Made by a program: the position numbers and the translations under genes. Shown one piece after another: positions 1-5,093 of a DNA stretch of 5,093 bases (its first letter is position 1; each line of letters begins with the position of its first letter). Location: NCBI GenBank assembly GCA_002453315.1, contig DKGO01000232.1, forward strand, positions 1-5,093, written 5' to 3'. The stretch is from Caryophanales bacterium UBA6768 (lineage in GTDB: Bacteria > Bacillota > Bacilli > Bacillales_D > Amphibacillaceae). Below the pieces are notes generated by a model. That model was not told the DNA's origin and searched no databases. It saw nothing but the letters and a program-made list of their open reading frames with translations.

Positions 1-230
1 CAATTTTTCTGATCAGAACGCTTTTTTCCTTCTTCTATGAAGTATTCTATAATAAACAGCAGCATTTCATCTTTCGTTGAAAAATAATGTCTTAACGCAC
101 CAGGGGACATTCCTGCTTCAGCTGCGACTCTTCGTATGGATACTTTCTCAATACCTTCATTCTCAATAATATTCCATGCAGCTTCAGCAATTAACTTTCG
201 TTTCTTGTTATGATTAACAAATTTTGACAT
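1..230 (-). CDS. TetR/AcrR-family transcriptional repressor, N-terminal part (cut by window edge)
   Basis: The minus strand reads from an ATG at 230-228 to the window edge without a stop, giving the first 76 residues of a protein that normally has about 190. It begins MSKFVNHNKKRKLIAEAAWN and carries the TetR DNA-binding domain: helix 1 (LIAEAAWNIIENEG), then the helix-turn-helix with VSIRRVAAEAGMSPGALRHYFSTKDEML. The motif R-R-V-A-x-E-A-G-M-S-x-G-x-L-x-x-Y-F is the family hallmark. A purine-rich GGGAAGTG sits about 10 bases before the start. The ligand-binding C-terminal domain lies outside the window, so the inducer cannot be guessed. It is divergent from the membrane protein gene at 332, and the duplicated palindromes between them are probably its operators. 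The expected role is repression of that gene and of itself. Family assignment is firm; target assignment is inferred from position. Confidence 0.93.
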   Translation of the reverse strand, partial: MSKFVNHNKKRKLIAEAAWNIIENEGIEKVSIRRVAAEAGMSPGALRHYFSTKDEMLLFIIEYFIEEGKKRSDQKN

Positions 231-252
231 GGATAAATATCACTTCCCTTTC

Positions 253-294
253 TTAGCACAGTGTGTTATTATCTTTTTAGCACAGTGTGTTATT
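253..294. promoter_or_regulatory. Two tandem near-palindromic operators in the divergent promoter region
   Basis: An 18-bp sequence, TTAGCACAGTGTGTTATT, occurs twice without mismatch, at 253-270 and 277-294, so the repeat period is 24 bp. Each copy holds a near-palindrome TAgCACAGTGTGtTA (254-268 and 278-292) centred on a G, with one mismatched pair. This symmetry and spacing suit a dimeric TetR-type repressor binding twice, about two helical turns apart. On the minus strand GATAAT (complement of 268-273) between the copies could be the -10 box of the repressor gene. On the plus strand TTAGCA (277-282) and TGATAT (299-304) are a weak candidate promoter for the transporter. Neither promoter is well matched, but any start in this interval would be covered by a bound repressor. 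The repeat and symmetry are seen directly; the operator role is inferred. Confidence 0.72.
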
Positions 295-331
295 TAGATG
301 ATATCACAATTTAAAAAGGGGGACTAATTAT

Positions 332-1045
332 TTGATTGAGATCATTGAAGCTATGATGCCTTCTTCATCAATAGATATGTCCGTAGCTCTACTTATCATT
401 TCCATTTGTGCCTTAATTGATATATTAAGTCCTGGTGTGCTGGCTATTACGGGCTATTTATTACTTACACAACCTAATCAGCTAGCTTCCCGTCTATTGG
501 TATTTTTAATTGTTATTCAGTTAGGTTATTTTATGATTGGTTTATTACTGTACTTTGGTGGAGATCAATTATTGGGATTGATTAACAGTTTATCTAAATT
601 TGATTTTATCAATTGGTTCTATACTGTTACAGGAACACTTCTTGTTTTAGTTAGCTTCATAAAACCAAAAGAGAACACAATAGAACGTCTTACGTCATGG
701 ATTCCTAGACAGACAACAATAAAGGGAATTATTATTTTAGGGGTTATTGTGTTTCTTATTGAATTTATAACGGCATTGCCTTATTTCTATTCGATTTTTT
801 TATTAAATCATCTGTCCATCCCTTCGGTTTCATCTATAGCTGTATTAATTGGGTATAATCTTGTAATGGTGCTTCCTTCTCTATTATTGATAGGGATTAG
901 TATTGTTTTTAAAGATAAGTTGCAGCATTTTTTGGACAAAATAAAAACAAAGTTAAATGAAGCACCGATTTCTTCACTATTAGTAGCAATAGGTGTAGTA
1001 GGAGCTGTATTTTTTAATATTGGTATTAGAGGTATTTTACATTAA
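332..1045 (+). CDS. GAP-family / LysE-superfamily-like integral membrane protein, probable exporter
   Basis: This is a 237-residue, strongly hydrophobic protein with about six membrane segments (roughly residues 15-45, 52-76, 92-111, 129-150, 165-193, 212-234). Short charged loops contain KPKENTIERL (111-120) and KDKLQHFLDKIKTKLNE (194-210). The first segment carries ALIDILSPGV (27-36) and the fourth FLIEFITALPYF (141-152). This pair of Asp/Glu plus Pro motifs is typical of GAP (Sap-like) and related LysE/CadD-type transporters, which move small solutes or lipids outward. The start is TTG at 332: AAAAAGGGGGA lies about 8 bases upstream, whereas the internal ATGs at 353 and 356 have no such site. 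It is transcribed divergently from a TetR-family gene and followed at 22 bp by a small membrane protein, so a repressor-controlled export unit is likely. The substrate is unknown. A different six-span LysE-like subfamily is the main alternative. Confidence 0.78.
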   Translation: MIEIIEAMMPSSSIDMSVALLIISICALIDILSPGVLAITGYLLLTQPNQLASRLLVFLIVIQLGYFMIGLLLYFGGDQLLGLINSLSKFDFINWFYTVTGTLLVLVSFIKPKENTIERLTSWIPRQTTIKGIIILGVIVFLIEFITALPYFYSIFLLNHLSIPSVSSIAVLIGYNLVMVLPSLLLIGISIVFKDKLQHFLDKIKTKLNEAPISSLLVAIGVVGAVFFNIGIRGILH

Positions 1046-1067
1046 AAAAATGAACGAGGTGTTTAAT

Positions 1068-1289
1068 ATGAAAGAAATTATTAGTGGAATGAGTTTACTT
1101 TTCCTAATCCAAGGAGTAGGAGGTTTGATCAATCATTTGACAAATGGTGGAAAAAGCTGGTTTTTAGTGAATTATATTGATGCGTTCCAAGGTAGGGAAA
1201 TTGCGATAGACATTTTATTAATTGCTATTGGTGGAGTTATTGGCTTATTATCCATGAAAAAGTCAAGTCCATCTAAAGATGGTAAATAA
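1068..1289 (+). CDS. Small membrane protein, two predicted spans, unknown function
   Basis: This frame encodes 73 residues from ATG 1068, with GAGGTG at 1056-1061, six bases upstream, as ribosome binding site. An in-frame TTG at 1020 overlaps the end of the preceding gene and lacks a comparable site, so the longer version is unlikely. Hydrophobic stretches at about residues 7-22 (GMSLLFLIQGVGGLIN) and 44-62 (EIAIDILLIAIGGVIGLLSM) are separated by a loop with WFLVNYIDAFQGRE. The tail is basic and polar (KKSSPSKDGK), which by the positive-inside rule puts it in the cytoplasm, with both ends inside. The 22-bp gap from the GAP-like gene, with no terminator between, indicates co-transcription. It may be a partner or stabiliser of that transporter. 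I do not recognise a named family. Confidence 0.72.
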   Translation: MKEIISGMSLLFLIQGVGGLINHLTNGGKSWFLVNYIDAFQGREIAIDILLIAIGGVIGLLSMKKSSPSKDGK

Positions 1290-1599
1290 AGAGCCTTATC
1301 TCTATTCACAGCTTATCGTAACAAAAATTGAAAACTTAGGTAAAAAAATGTTTGTCTAAGCGTTATGAGTAGCCAATGTTAGACTAGAAATGTAACGGTG
1401 ATGTCATGATAAAAGTGAAGCAAGTTTGCTGTACGAGAAGTGAGAAAATGAATCAAGAGAAAAAACATTACAAGGAGTTCAGAAATCATTCCAGAAAGAT
1501 GGCTCGGGAATCTCTTAAATTGTAGCTCCCATCCGATTAGTTATTTTCGCTTTGATCAGACTAAGTTTTAATTTCTTATCTAAGTAAAGCATAGAAATG
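1290..1599. other. Gene-free stretch, no convincing coding or RNA feature
   Basis: This interval of about 310 bp holds no convincing gene on either strand. A hairpin CTTAGGTAAA/TTTGTCTAAG (1335-1344 with 1351-1360, two G-U pairs, six-base loop) lies 46 bp after the small membrane gene. It has no U-tract, so it is at most a 3'-end processing structure and not a standard terminator. A 39-codon frame at 1406-1525, starting MIKVKQVCC, has only a poorly spaced GGTGAT before it and no recognisable similarity. The stretch may be a decayed gene remnant, but nothing in it can be named. Confidence 0.5.
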
Positions 1600-1628
1600 T
1601 TGACAGAGCCATATAGATAGTTTATATT
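1600..1628 (+). promoter_or_regulatory. SigA-type promoter of the ABC-F leader transcript
   Basis: TTGACA at 1600-1605 is a perfect -35 box. A 17-bp spacer separates it from TATATT at 1623-1628, a five-of-six match to the -10 box. Transcription would start near 1635, giving an untranslated leader of about 270 nt before the ABC-F start at 1908. A near-consensus promoter with a long leader fits a gene transcribed constitutively but controlled by premature termination. Confidence 0.85.
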
Positions 1629-1667
1629 GAGATTAAATTATACGGGAAAGGGTGTTATTTTACCACA

Positions 1668-1679
1668 ATGGACAATTAA
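1668..1679 (+). CDS. Possible three-codon leader peptide (Met-Asp-Asn-stop)
   Basis: ATG GAC AAT TAA ends at the first bases of attenuator segment 1. A ribosome halted on this mini-frame would cover segment 1, free segment 2 to pair with segment 3, and so prevent termination. That matches the expected logic of induction by ribosome-targeting antibiotics; from memory, a three-codon upstream frame has been described for Listeria lmo0919. The weakness is the ribosome binding site: AAAGGG at 1647-1652 is about 15 bases away, longer than ideal. A competing frame in another phase starts at GTG 1652 (23 codons, stop at 1721-1723) and also crosses segment 1, with GGGA at 1644-1647 placed too close to it. 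Confidence 0.35.
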   Translation: MDN

Positions 1680-1752
1680 TCCTATTTATTAAAGAAAATC
1701 AACATAAAATAGTAAATCAATAACTTAACCTAGGTTATTTGGGGAGCGTTTT

Positions 1753-1821
1753 ATGTATAATTTTCAGAATAGGATTGTATTGTGCAGTGTGGTTTACCCT
1801 AATTTTGTAATGTTTTTTTAG
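1753..1821 (+). CDS. 22-residue leader peptide overlapping the antiterminator arm
   Basis: ATG at 1753 follows GGGGAG (1741-1746) by six bases, the best ribosome binding site in the leader, and the frame ends at TAG 1819-1821. The peptide starts MYNFQNRIVL, ends PNFVMFF, and is hydrophobic. Codons 4-8 lie exactly on the antiterminator 5' arm (1763-1774). A ribosome translating here would block the antiterminator and favour termination. One that never loads, or that stalls late in the frame near the stop, would leave the arm free and favour read-through. This is probably a regulatory frame whose peptide has no function of its own. Evidence is the binding-site quality and exact overlap with the RNA structure. 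Confidence 0.6.
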   Translation: MYNFQNRIVLCSVVYPNFVMFF

Positions 1822-1844
1822 GTGTATACTTATAAATTTTACTG

Positions 1845-1878
1845 ACCTCCTATTCTGAATGGAATTAGGGGGTTTTTT
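1845..1878 (+). terminator. Leader terminator (attenuator) upstream of the ABC-F gene
   Basis: CCTCCTATTC (1846-1855) pairs with GAATTAGGGGG (1862-1872), with one bulged U at 1865 and one U-G pair, around a six-base loop TGAATG. TTTTTT (1873-1878) follows directly. It lies 30 bp before the ABC-F start codon, after that gene's own promoter, so it can act only as a conditional stop. Its 5' arm is shared with the 12-bp antiterminator, making the two folds mutually exclusive. Confidence 0.85.
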
Positions 1879-1907
1879 ATATCCCCTCAAAATAAGGAGA
1901 TGGGATT

Positions 1908-3482
1908 ATGCTATTATTTGAAGGAACATCAATCAAAAAACAATTACAAGACAGATTGCTATTTGATATTGATTTAATGCAAGTGCATGATAATCAACGT
2001 ATAGGTTTAGTAGGTAGGAATGGAACAGGAAAAACAAGCCTATTAAAAATTATTACAGGTGAAGAATTACCTGATGAAGGTAATATTACTCCTTTTACCT
2101 CTGTGAAATTAGTGCCACAATTTAAAGAATCAAGATTGGAGAAAAGTGGTGGCGAAATAACACAGCAATATTTACAGAACGCTTTCAATGAGAACCCAGG
2201 CCTGCTTCTTTTAGATGAACCAACAACACACTTAGATACGGAAAGAATTGCTTGGTTAGAAAAAAAGATAAGAAACTATCAAGGAGCAACTGTCGTAGTA
2301 TCGCATGATCGGGCATTTTTAAATAATGTATGTACTGAAATATGGGAAATTGAAAATAATACGTTAAAAATATTTAAAGGAAATTATGATGAATATGCAA
2401 AGCAAAAAGACTTATTGAAAAAACAAGAACAAACTGAATTTGAAAAGTATGAACGTGAGAAACAAAAATTAGAAATAGCAATACGTCAAAAAGAAGAAAG
2501 AGCTCAACGCGCAACAAAAAAACCTAAGAATCTTAGTTCATCTGAAGCGAGAATACTGGGTGCTAAAACCCACTACGCCAACATACAGAAAAAGCTGAGA
2601 GGTTCTGCAAAGGCTTTAGAAACAAGACTGGAACAATTGGATAAGGTTGACAAAGTGAAAGAGCTACCTGAAATTAAGATGGATATGTTAAATGAAGAAA
2701 AATTCACAAACCAATCTGTGTTACGTGCTGAAAATGTTAAGGGAGAGATTGGCGGAAGTAAGCTCTGGGATCCCTTTAGCTTATATTTATATGGCGGCGA
2801 TAAAGTTGCTATCATTGGAAAAAATGGCTCAGGTAAAACAACTTTGCTTAAAAAAATAGTTAAGCAAGACGAAGGAGTTACAATTCCAGAAAAAGTTAAG
2901 ATCGGTTACTTCTCTCAACACTTAACCATCCTAAATGATGAGAAATCAATCATAGAAAATGTACAATCGACCTCTAGTCAGAATGAGACATTAATAAGAA
3001 CAGTTTTAGCAAGAATGCATTTTTGGGATAAAGATGTCTATAAAAAGGTGGGCATATTAAGTGGTGGTGAAAAAGTAAAGCTAGCGTTAGCTAAACTATT
3101 TTTAAGTGACGTGAATATGCTCGTTTTAGATGAGCCGACTAACTTTTTAGACATTGCATCTTTAGAAGCGCTAGAAACATTAATGAAAAGTTATCATGGA
3201 ACGATTCTATTTGTTACTCACGACCGAATGTTAGTAAAAAATATAGCTACAAAAATAATTGATATAAAAGATGGTAAGATAACAGTATTCGATGGATCGT
3301 ACGAAGCATATGAAGAGTGGCTGGAGAATAAAACAAAGTCTAACAATGATGACCAACTTTTACTAATTGAAACTAAAATATCTGACGTTCTGGGTAGATT
3401 GAGCTTGGAACCTTCGCAAGAGTTAGAAGATGAATTTCAAAGATTATTGAAAGAAAAGAAAGAACTGACTAAAAAACTATAA
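1908..3482 (+). CDS. Vga-type ABC-F ribosomal protection ATPase (lincosamide/streptogramin A/pleuromutilin class)
   Basis: The 524-residue protein has two ATP-binding cassettes and no membrane segments, the ABC-F plan. Cassette 1 has Walker A GRNGTGKT (36-43), signature KSGGE (79-83), Walker B LLLLDEP (99-105, catalytic E104) and H-switch H133. Cassette 2 has GKNGSGKT (304-311), LSGGE (384-388), VLDEP (406-410, E409) and H438. The charged inter-domain linker (about 160-265) contains RATKKPKNL and GAKTHYANIQKKLR, and a C-terminal extension (about 476-524) contains LLLIETKISDVLGRLSLEPS. Length, linker and tail match the Vga(A) group of about 522 residues, which binds stalled 70S ribosomes at the E site and displaces drug from the peptidyl transferase centre. 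All catalytic residues are intact. AAGGAG at 1894-1899 sets the start at ATG 1908. Expression is probably controlled by the upstream attenuator. The exact drug spectrum, and a vga allele name, cannot be assigned from sequence alone. Confidence 0.93.
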   Translation: MLLFEGTSIKKQLQDRLLFDIDLMQVHDNQRIGLVGRNGTGKTSLLKIITGEELPDEGNITPFTSVKLVPQFKESRLEKSGGEITQQYLQNAFNENPGLLLLDEPTTHLDTERIAWLEKKIRNYQGATVVVSHDRAFLNNVCTEIWEIENNTLKIFKGNYDEYAKQKDLLKKQEQTEFEKYEREKQKLEIAIRQKEERAQRATKKPKNLSSSEARILGAKTHYANIQKKLRGSAKALETRLEQLDKVDKVKELPEIKMDMLNEEKFTNQSVLRAENVKGEIGGSKLWDPFSLYLYGGDKVAIIGKNGSGKTTLLKKIVKQDEGVTIPEKVKIGYFSQHLTILNDEKSIIENVQSTSSQNETLIRTVLARMHFWDKDVYKKVGILSGGEKVKLALAKLFLSDVNMLVLDEPTNFLDIASLEALETLMKSYHGTILFVTHDRMLVKNIATKIIDIKDGKITVFDGSYEAYEEWLENKTKSNNDDQLLLIETKISDVLGRLSLEPSQELEDEFQRLLKEKKELTKKL

Positions 3483-3648
3483 AAACTTCTATTGCCCGTA
3501 TGAAACGACATCGACATAAAAGGAGTAATGCTAAATACTAGAAAAGGTATGCATATTGAAATGTTAAACATTTAATTAAAAAGATAGTGAATCAAAGTAG
3601 AGAATTAACCATGAAATTTAAAGTGGAAATATAACAAGGACATCTAAC

Positions 3649-3682
3649 AAGCCCGTGTCGGAAACGGCATGGGCTTTTGCTT
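3649..3682 (+). terminator. Strong intrinsic terminator after the ABC-F gene
   Basis: AAGCCCGTGTCG (3649-3660) and CGGCATGGGCTT (3665-3676) form a continuous 12-bp stem with two G-U pairs, capped by a GAAA tetraloop and followed by TTTTGCTT with a short T-run. It lies 166 bp beyond the ABC-F stop, so the ABC-F message has a long 3' region in which I see no supported gene. It separates the unit from the promoter at 3691. Confidence 0.9.
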
Positions 3683-3690
3683 CTGTTAAA

Positions 3691-3718
3691 TTGACCGAAA
3701 ATTTTAATAGTATAAAAT
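3691..3718 (+). promoter_or_regulatory. Probable SigA promoter for the downstream two-gene unit
   Basis: TTGACC (3691-3696, five of six) and TAAAAT (3713-3718, five of six) are separated by 16 bp. They lie directly after the terminator and about 33 bp before the proposed TTG start at 3751. Transcription would begin near 3725, giving a short leader of about 26 nt. Confidence 0.68.
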
Positions 3719-3750
3719 ATAAGTAAACGAAACTAGATGGGGTGGTATTT

Positions 3751-4953
3751 TTGTTATCAATTTCTAGACGAGATTTATATGGTGAAATCTGGTCTGTTGG
3801 AATGACGAAAGCAGCTAAGAAGCTTGATATACCTTATGATAAGTTGAAAAAGGCATGTGTTAATCATGATATTCCACTACCAACTCAGTCTTATTGGAGT
3901 AAATTATATATGGGAAATGAAAAACCATCTCAACCTGAGTTGCCTAATGCAGAAGATAATCTAGTGATTACAATTAAAAAAGCGAAAAAGCAACAAGTTA
4001 AATTAGCTCCAAAAAAGATTGTTAAGTCCACAAAACAAAAAGAAAAACAAGAATCACCACCATTAAAAACAAGTCACGGCAAATTATCAGAACAGGAAAA
4101 AAGTTATTTTTCTTACTTTAAACAAGATGAAGATAGGTTAATAGATATTTATAATAATTTAAAAATAAATAAAACACTATCTTCAAAACCACATAAGGCG
4201 ATAGTTGGGTATCGTAAAAAAACTCAATCCTATCGAGAGGATAAATTGAGAATTAAATCGGCATCTGGAGAAATATTCCCGGAAGTTTTACCTTTTATTG
4301 ATAGTTTATTTAAAGCCCTTGAAAAAGCAGATGCTAAGATTGTTCCCAAATATGATGAAACTGAAGTTATACTTAAAGATAAATATACTATTACCTTGAA
4401 CTTTAAACTACCTTGTAGAAAAATTAACCTATCAACAGAAGATGAAAGATATTCTACTTATCATACATTTGAATATGAAACTAAAGGAATAATAAATGTA
4501 GAAGTTGGATATAAGTTATCTTGGTATAGTTGGGGTAGAAGTGAAAAAAATATTAATCAAACAAAAAGAATGACTACAGAAGATCTTTTAAGAAAAGTAT
4601 TTGTATATATATTTTCCTTGCCTAAGATAATAGATGAAGAAGAAAAGGCTTATATAATTAGAGAAAAGCAAAGGCTAAAAGAGGAAGAAGAAAGATTAAT
4701 CTTACAGGAAAAGCGAGACAATGAATACACAAAAACACAGCAACTCATAAACAATTCCTTGAATTACTTCTATTCTAAATTAGTTCAGGAATATGTTGCA
4801 GCTGAAATAGATGAAGAATCAGAGGAATACAGATGGGCGATAGAAAAGGCTAATTGGATTCGTGATTCAGAAAAACATCCTGATGAGTTGTTAAGGGAGA
4901 ATGAAAAAGAGAAACTGTTTAATAAGAAAACCAACCGTACGAACTTTTGGTGA
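3751..4953 (+). CDS. Uncharacterised protein with N-terminal HTH-like module (LYxxIWxxxMTKxAKKL family)
   Basis: This is a 400-residue soluble, lysine-rich protein of unknown function. Residues 5-55 contain SRRDLYGEIWSVGMTKAAKK and, after KLDIPYDKLKKAC, PLPTQSYWSKLYMG. The pattern LY-x-x-(I/V)W-x-x-x-MTK-x-A-x-x-x-x-I, then P-(L/V)-P-x-x-x-YW, recurs at the N-terminus of many hypothetical proteins in proteobacteria and other bacteria and looks like a helix-turn-helix. A basic linker (76-110) follows, then a mixed alpha/beta core (about 115-290, including EVILKDKYTITLNFKL and INVEVGYKLSWYSWG). Next is a charged probable coiled coil (296-330) and a tail with YRWAIEKANWIRD (360-372). TTG 3751 is preferred because GGGGTGG (3739-3745) precedes it by five bases; an in-frame GTG at 3742 overlaps that site. 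DNA binding is inferred from the N-terminus only. A partial gene follows at 27 bp, suggesting an operon. Confidence 0.8.
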   Translation: MLSISRRDLYGEIWSVGMTKAAKKLDIPYDKLKKACVNHDIPLPTQSYWSKLYMGNEKPSQPELPNAEDNLVITIKKAKKQQVKLAPKKIVKSTKQKEKQESPPLKTSHGKLSEQEKSYFSYFKQDEDRLIDIYNNLKINKTLSSKPHKAIVGYRKKTQSYREDKLRIKSASGEIFPEVLPFIDSLFKALEKADAKIVPKYDETEVILKDKYTITLNFKLPCRKINLSTEDERYSTYHTFEYETKGIINVEVGYKLSWYSWGRSEKNINQTKRMTTEDLLRKVFVYIFSLPKIIDEEEKAYIIREKQRLKEEEERLILQEKRDNEYTKTQQLINNSLNYFYSKLVQEYVAAEIDEESEEYRWAIEKANWIRDSEKHPDELLRENEKEKLFNKKTNRTNFW

Positions 4954-4980
4954 CGAGTTTATTTTTAGGGGAGAAACACT

Positions 4981-5093
4981 ATGAGTTTATTTAAAAAAAT
5001 ATTCAAGAAAAGTAAAGAGAATCACAGTAAATCAAATAAGGGTTTAATGAATGCTTTATCAATAATTCATTTTTTATACTTAAATAGTTTTTG
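4981..5093 (+). CDS. Start of an unknown gene, truncated by the window edge
   Basis: ATG 4981 is preceded by AGGGGAGA (4967-4974) at seven-base spacing, an excellent ribosome binding site, and the frame stays open for 37 codons to the edge. The visible protein starts MSLFKKIFKKSKENHSKSNK, a strongly basic amphipathic start, followed by GLMNALSIIHFLYLNSF, which may be a membrane-associated or buried helix. It lies 27 bp after the preceding gene with no terminator between, so co-transcription is likely. Too little is visible to name a family or predict a role. Confidence 0.68.
   Translation, partial: MSLFKKIFKKSKENHSKSNKGLMNALSIIHFLYLNSF

Larger units (their letters stand above)
1635..1890 (+). 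promoter_or_regulatory. Ribosome-mediated transcription attenuator leader of the ABC-F gene
   Basis: Four interacting segments can be read directly. Segment 1 is AATCCTATT (1678-1686). Segment 2 is TTCAGAATAGGA (1763-1774), extending to ATT at 1776. Segment 3 is TCCTATTCTGAA (1848-1859). Segment 4 is GAATTAGGGGG (1862-1872). Segments 2 and 3 form a perfect 12-bp antiterminator. Segment 3, together with CC at 1846-1847, also pairs with segment 4 to form the terminator. Segment 1 pairs perfectly over 9 bases with 1768-1776 and could act as an anti-antiterminator. A local hairpin AATAAC/GTTATT (1719-1724, 1734-1739) lies between segments 1 and 2. Short reading frames overlie segments 1 and 2, so ribosome position can select the fold. 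Antibiotic-induced attenuation of this type is known for vga(A), Listeria lmo0919 and B. subtilis vmlR. The pairings are seen; the regulatory direction is inferred. Confidence 0.8.

Noticed and set aside
1020..1067. Upstream TTG start that would lengthen the small membrane protein to 89 residues.
   Set aside because: It overlaps the end of the transporter gene and lacks a ribosome binding site, while ATG 1068 has GAGGTG at ideal spacing and begins the hydrophobic protein cleanly.
1406..1525. 39-codon plus-strand frame beginning MIKVKQVCC, lysine-rich.
   Set aside because: The ribosome binding site is weak and too close, no family is recognisable, and a frame of this length is common by chance in AT-rich DNA. 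It might be a gene remnant, but this cannot be supported.
1994..2188. Minus-strand open frame of 64 codons inside the ABC-F gene.
   Set aside because: It lies antisense to the conserved Walker A region of a clear gene, with no ribosome binding site or recognisable product: a shadow frame.
2573..2815. Minus-strand open frame of 80 codons inside the ABC-F gene.
   Set aside because: It is antisense to the conserved linker and second cassette, with composition mirroring the sense codons: a shadow frame.
3500..3541. 13-codon very basic frame (MKRHRHKRSNAKY) just after the ABC-F stop, and a second short frame from ATG 3528 after AAAAGGAG.
   Set aside because: The first has no ribosome binding site and the second has only two bases between site and start. 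Both are too short to distinguish from chance.
3559..3573. Small inverted repeat AAATGT/ACATTT after the ABC-F gene, considered as a terminator.
   Set aside because: It is a six-pair, almost all A-T stem with no U-tract; the strong GC-rich terminator at 3649-3682 is the credible transcript end.

Overview
The window is AT-rich, uses TTG as well as ATG starts, has strong AGGAGG-type ribosome binding sites, SigA-type promoters and U-tailed intrinsic terminators. Together with a Vga-like ABC-F gene this points to a low-GC Firmicute, probably a Bacillales member (Bacillaceae-like). No mobile element, tRNA, rRNA or CRISPR array is visible.

Left part (1-1289): a divergent regulator/transporter unit. 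The N-terminal part of a TetR-family repressor runs leftward off the window edge. A 101-bp divergent intergenic region follows, with two identical near-palindromic sites 24 bp apart that are the obvious operators. To the right lie a six-span membrane protein of the GAP/LysE-like transporter superfamily (TTG start) and a 73-residue small membrane protein 22 bp downstream, probably one operon. The likely logic is ligand-relieved repression of a membrane exporter; the ligand is unknown.

Middle part (1290-3690): about 310 bp with no convincing gene, then a near-consensus promoter at 1600-1628. A leader of roughly 270 nt follows, and then a 524-residue ABC-F ATPase closely resembling Vga(A)-type ribosomal protection proteins, which dislodge lincosamides, streptogramin A and pleuromutilins from the ribosome. 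The leader holds an intrinsic terminator just before the gene, a perfect 12-bp antiterminator pairing that destroys it, and an upstream 9-nt segment that can pair with the antiterminator's 5' arm. It also holds short upstream reading frames. This is the layout of a ribosome-mediated transcription attenuator that lets the gene be read when translation is inhibited. A strong GAAA-capped terminator at 3649-3682 closes the unit.

Right part (3691-5093): a promoter, then a 400-residue protein of unknown function. Its N-terminal helix-turn-helix-like module (LYGEIWS..MTKAAKKL / PLPTQSYWSKL) belongs to a recurrent but uncharacterised bacterial family. A second gene starts 27 bp after it with an excellent ribosome binding site and runs off the right edge. 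These two are probably co-transcribed. Nothing in the sequence links this pair functionally to the ABC-F gene.

The most interesting element is the multi-segment attenuator in front of the ABC-F gene. Which upstream frame does the sensing is not settled by the sequence.
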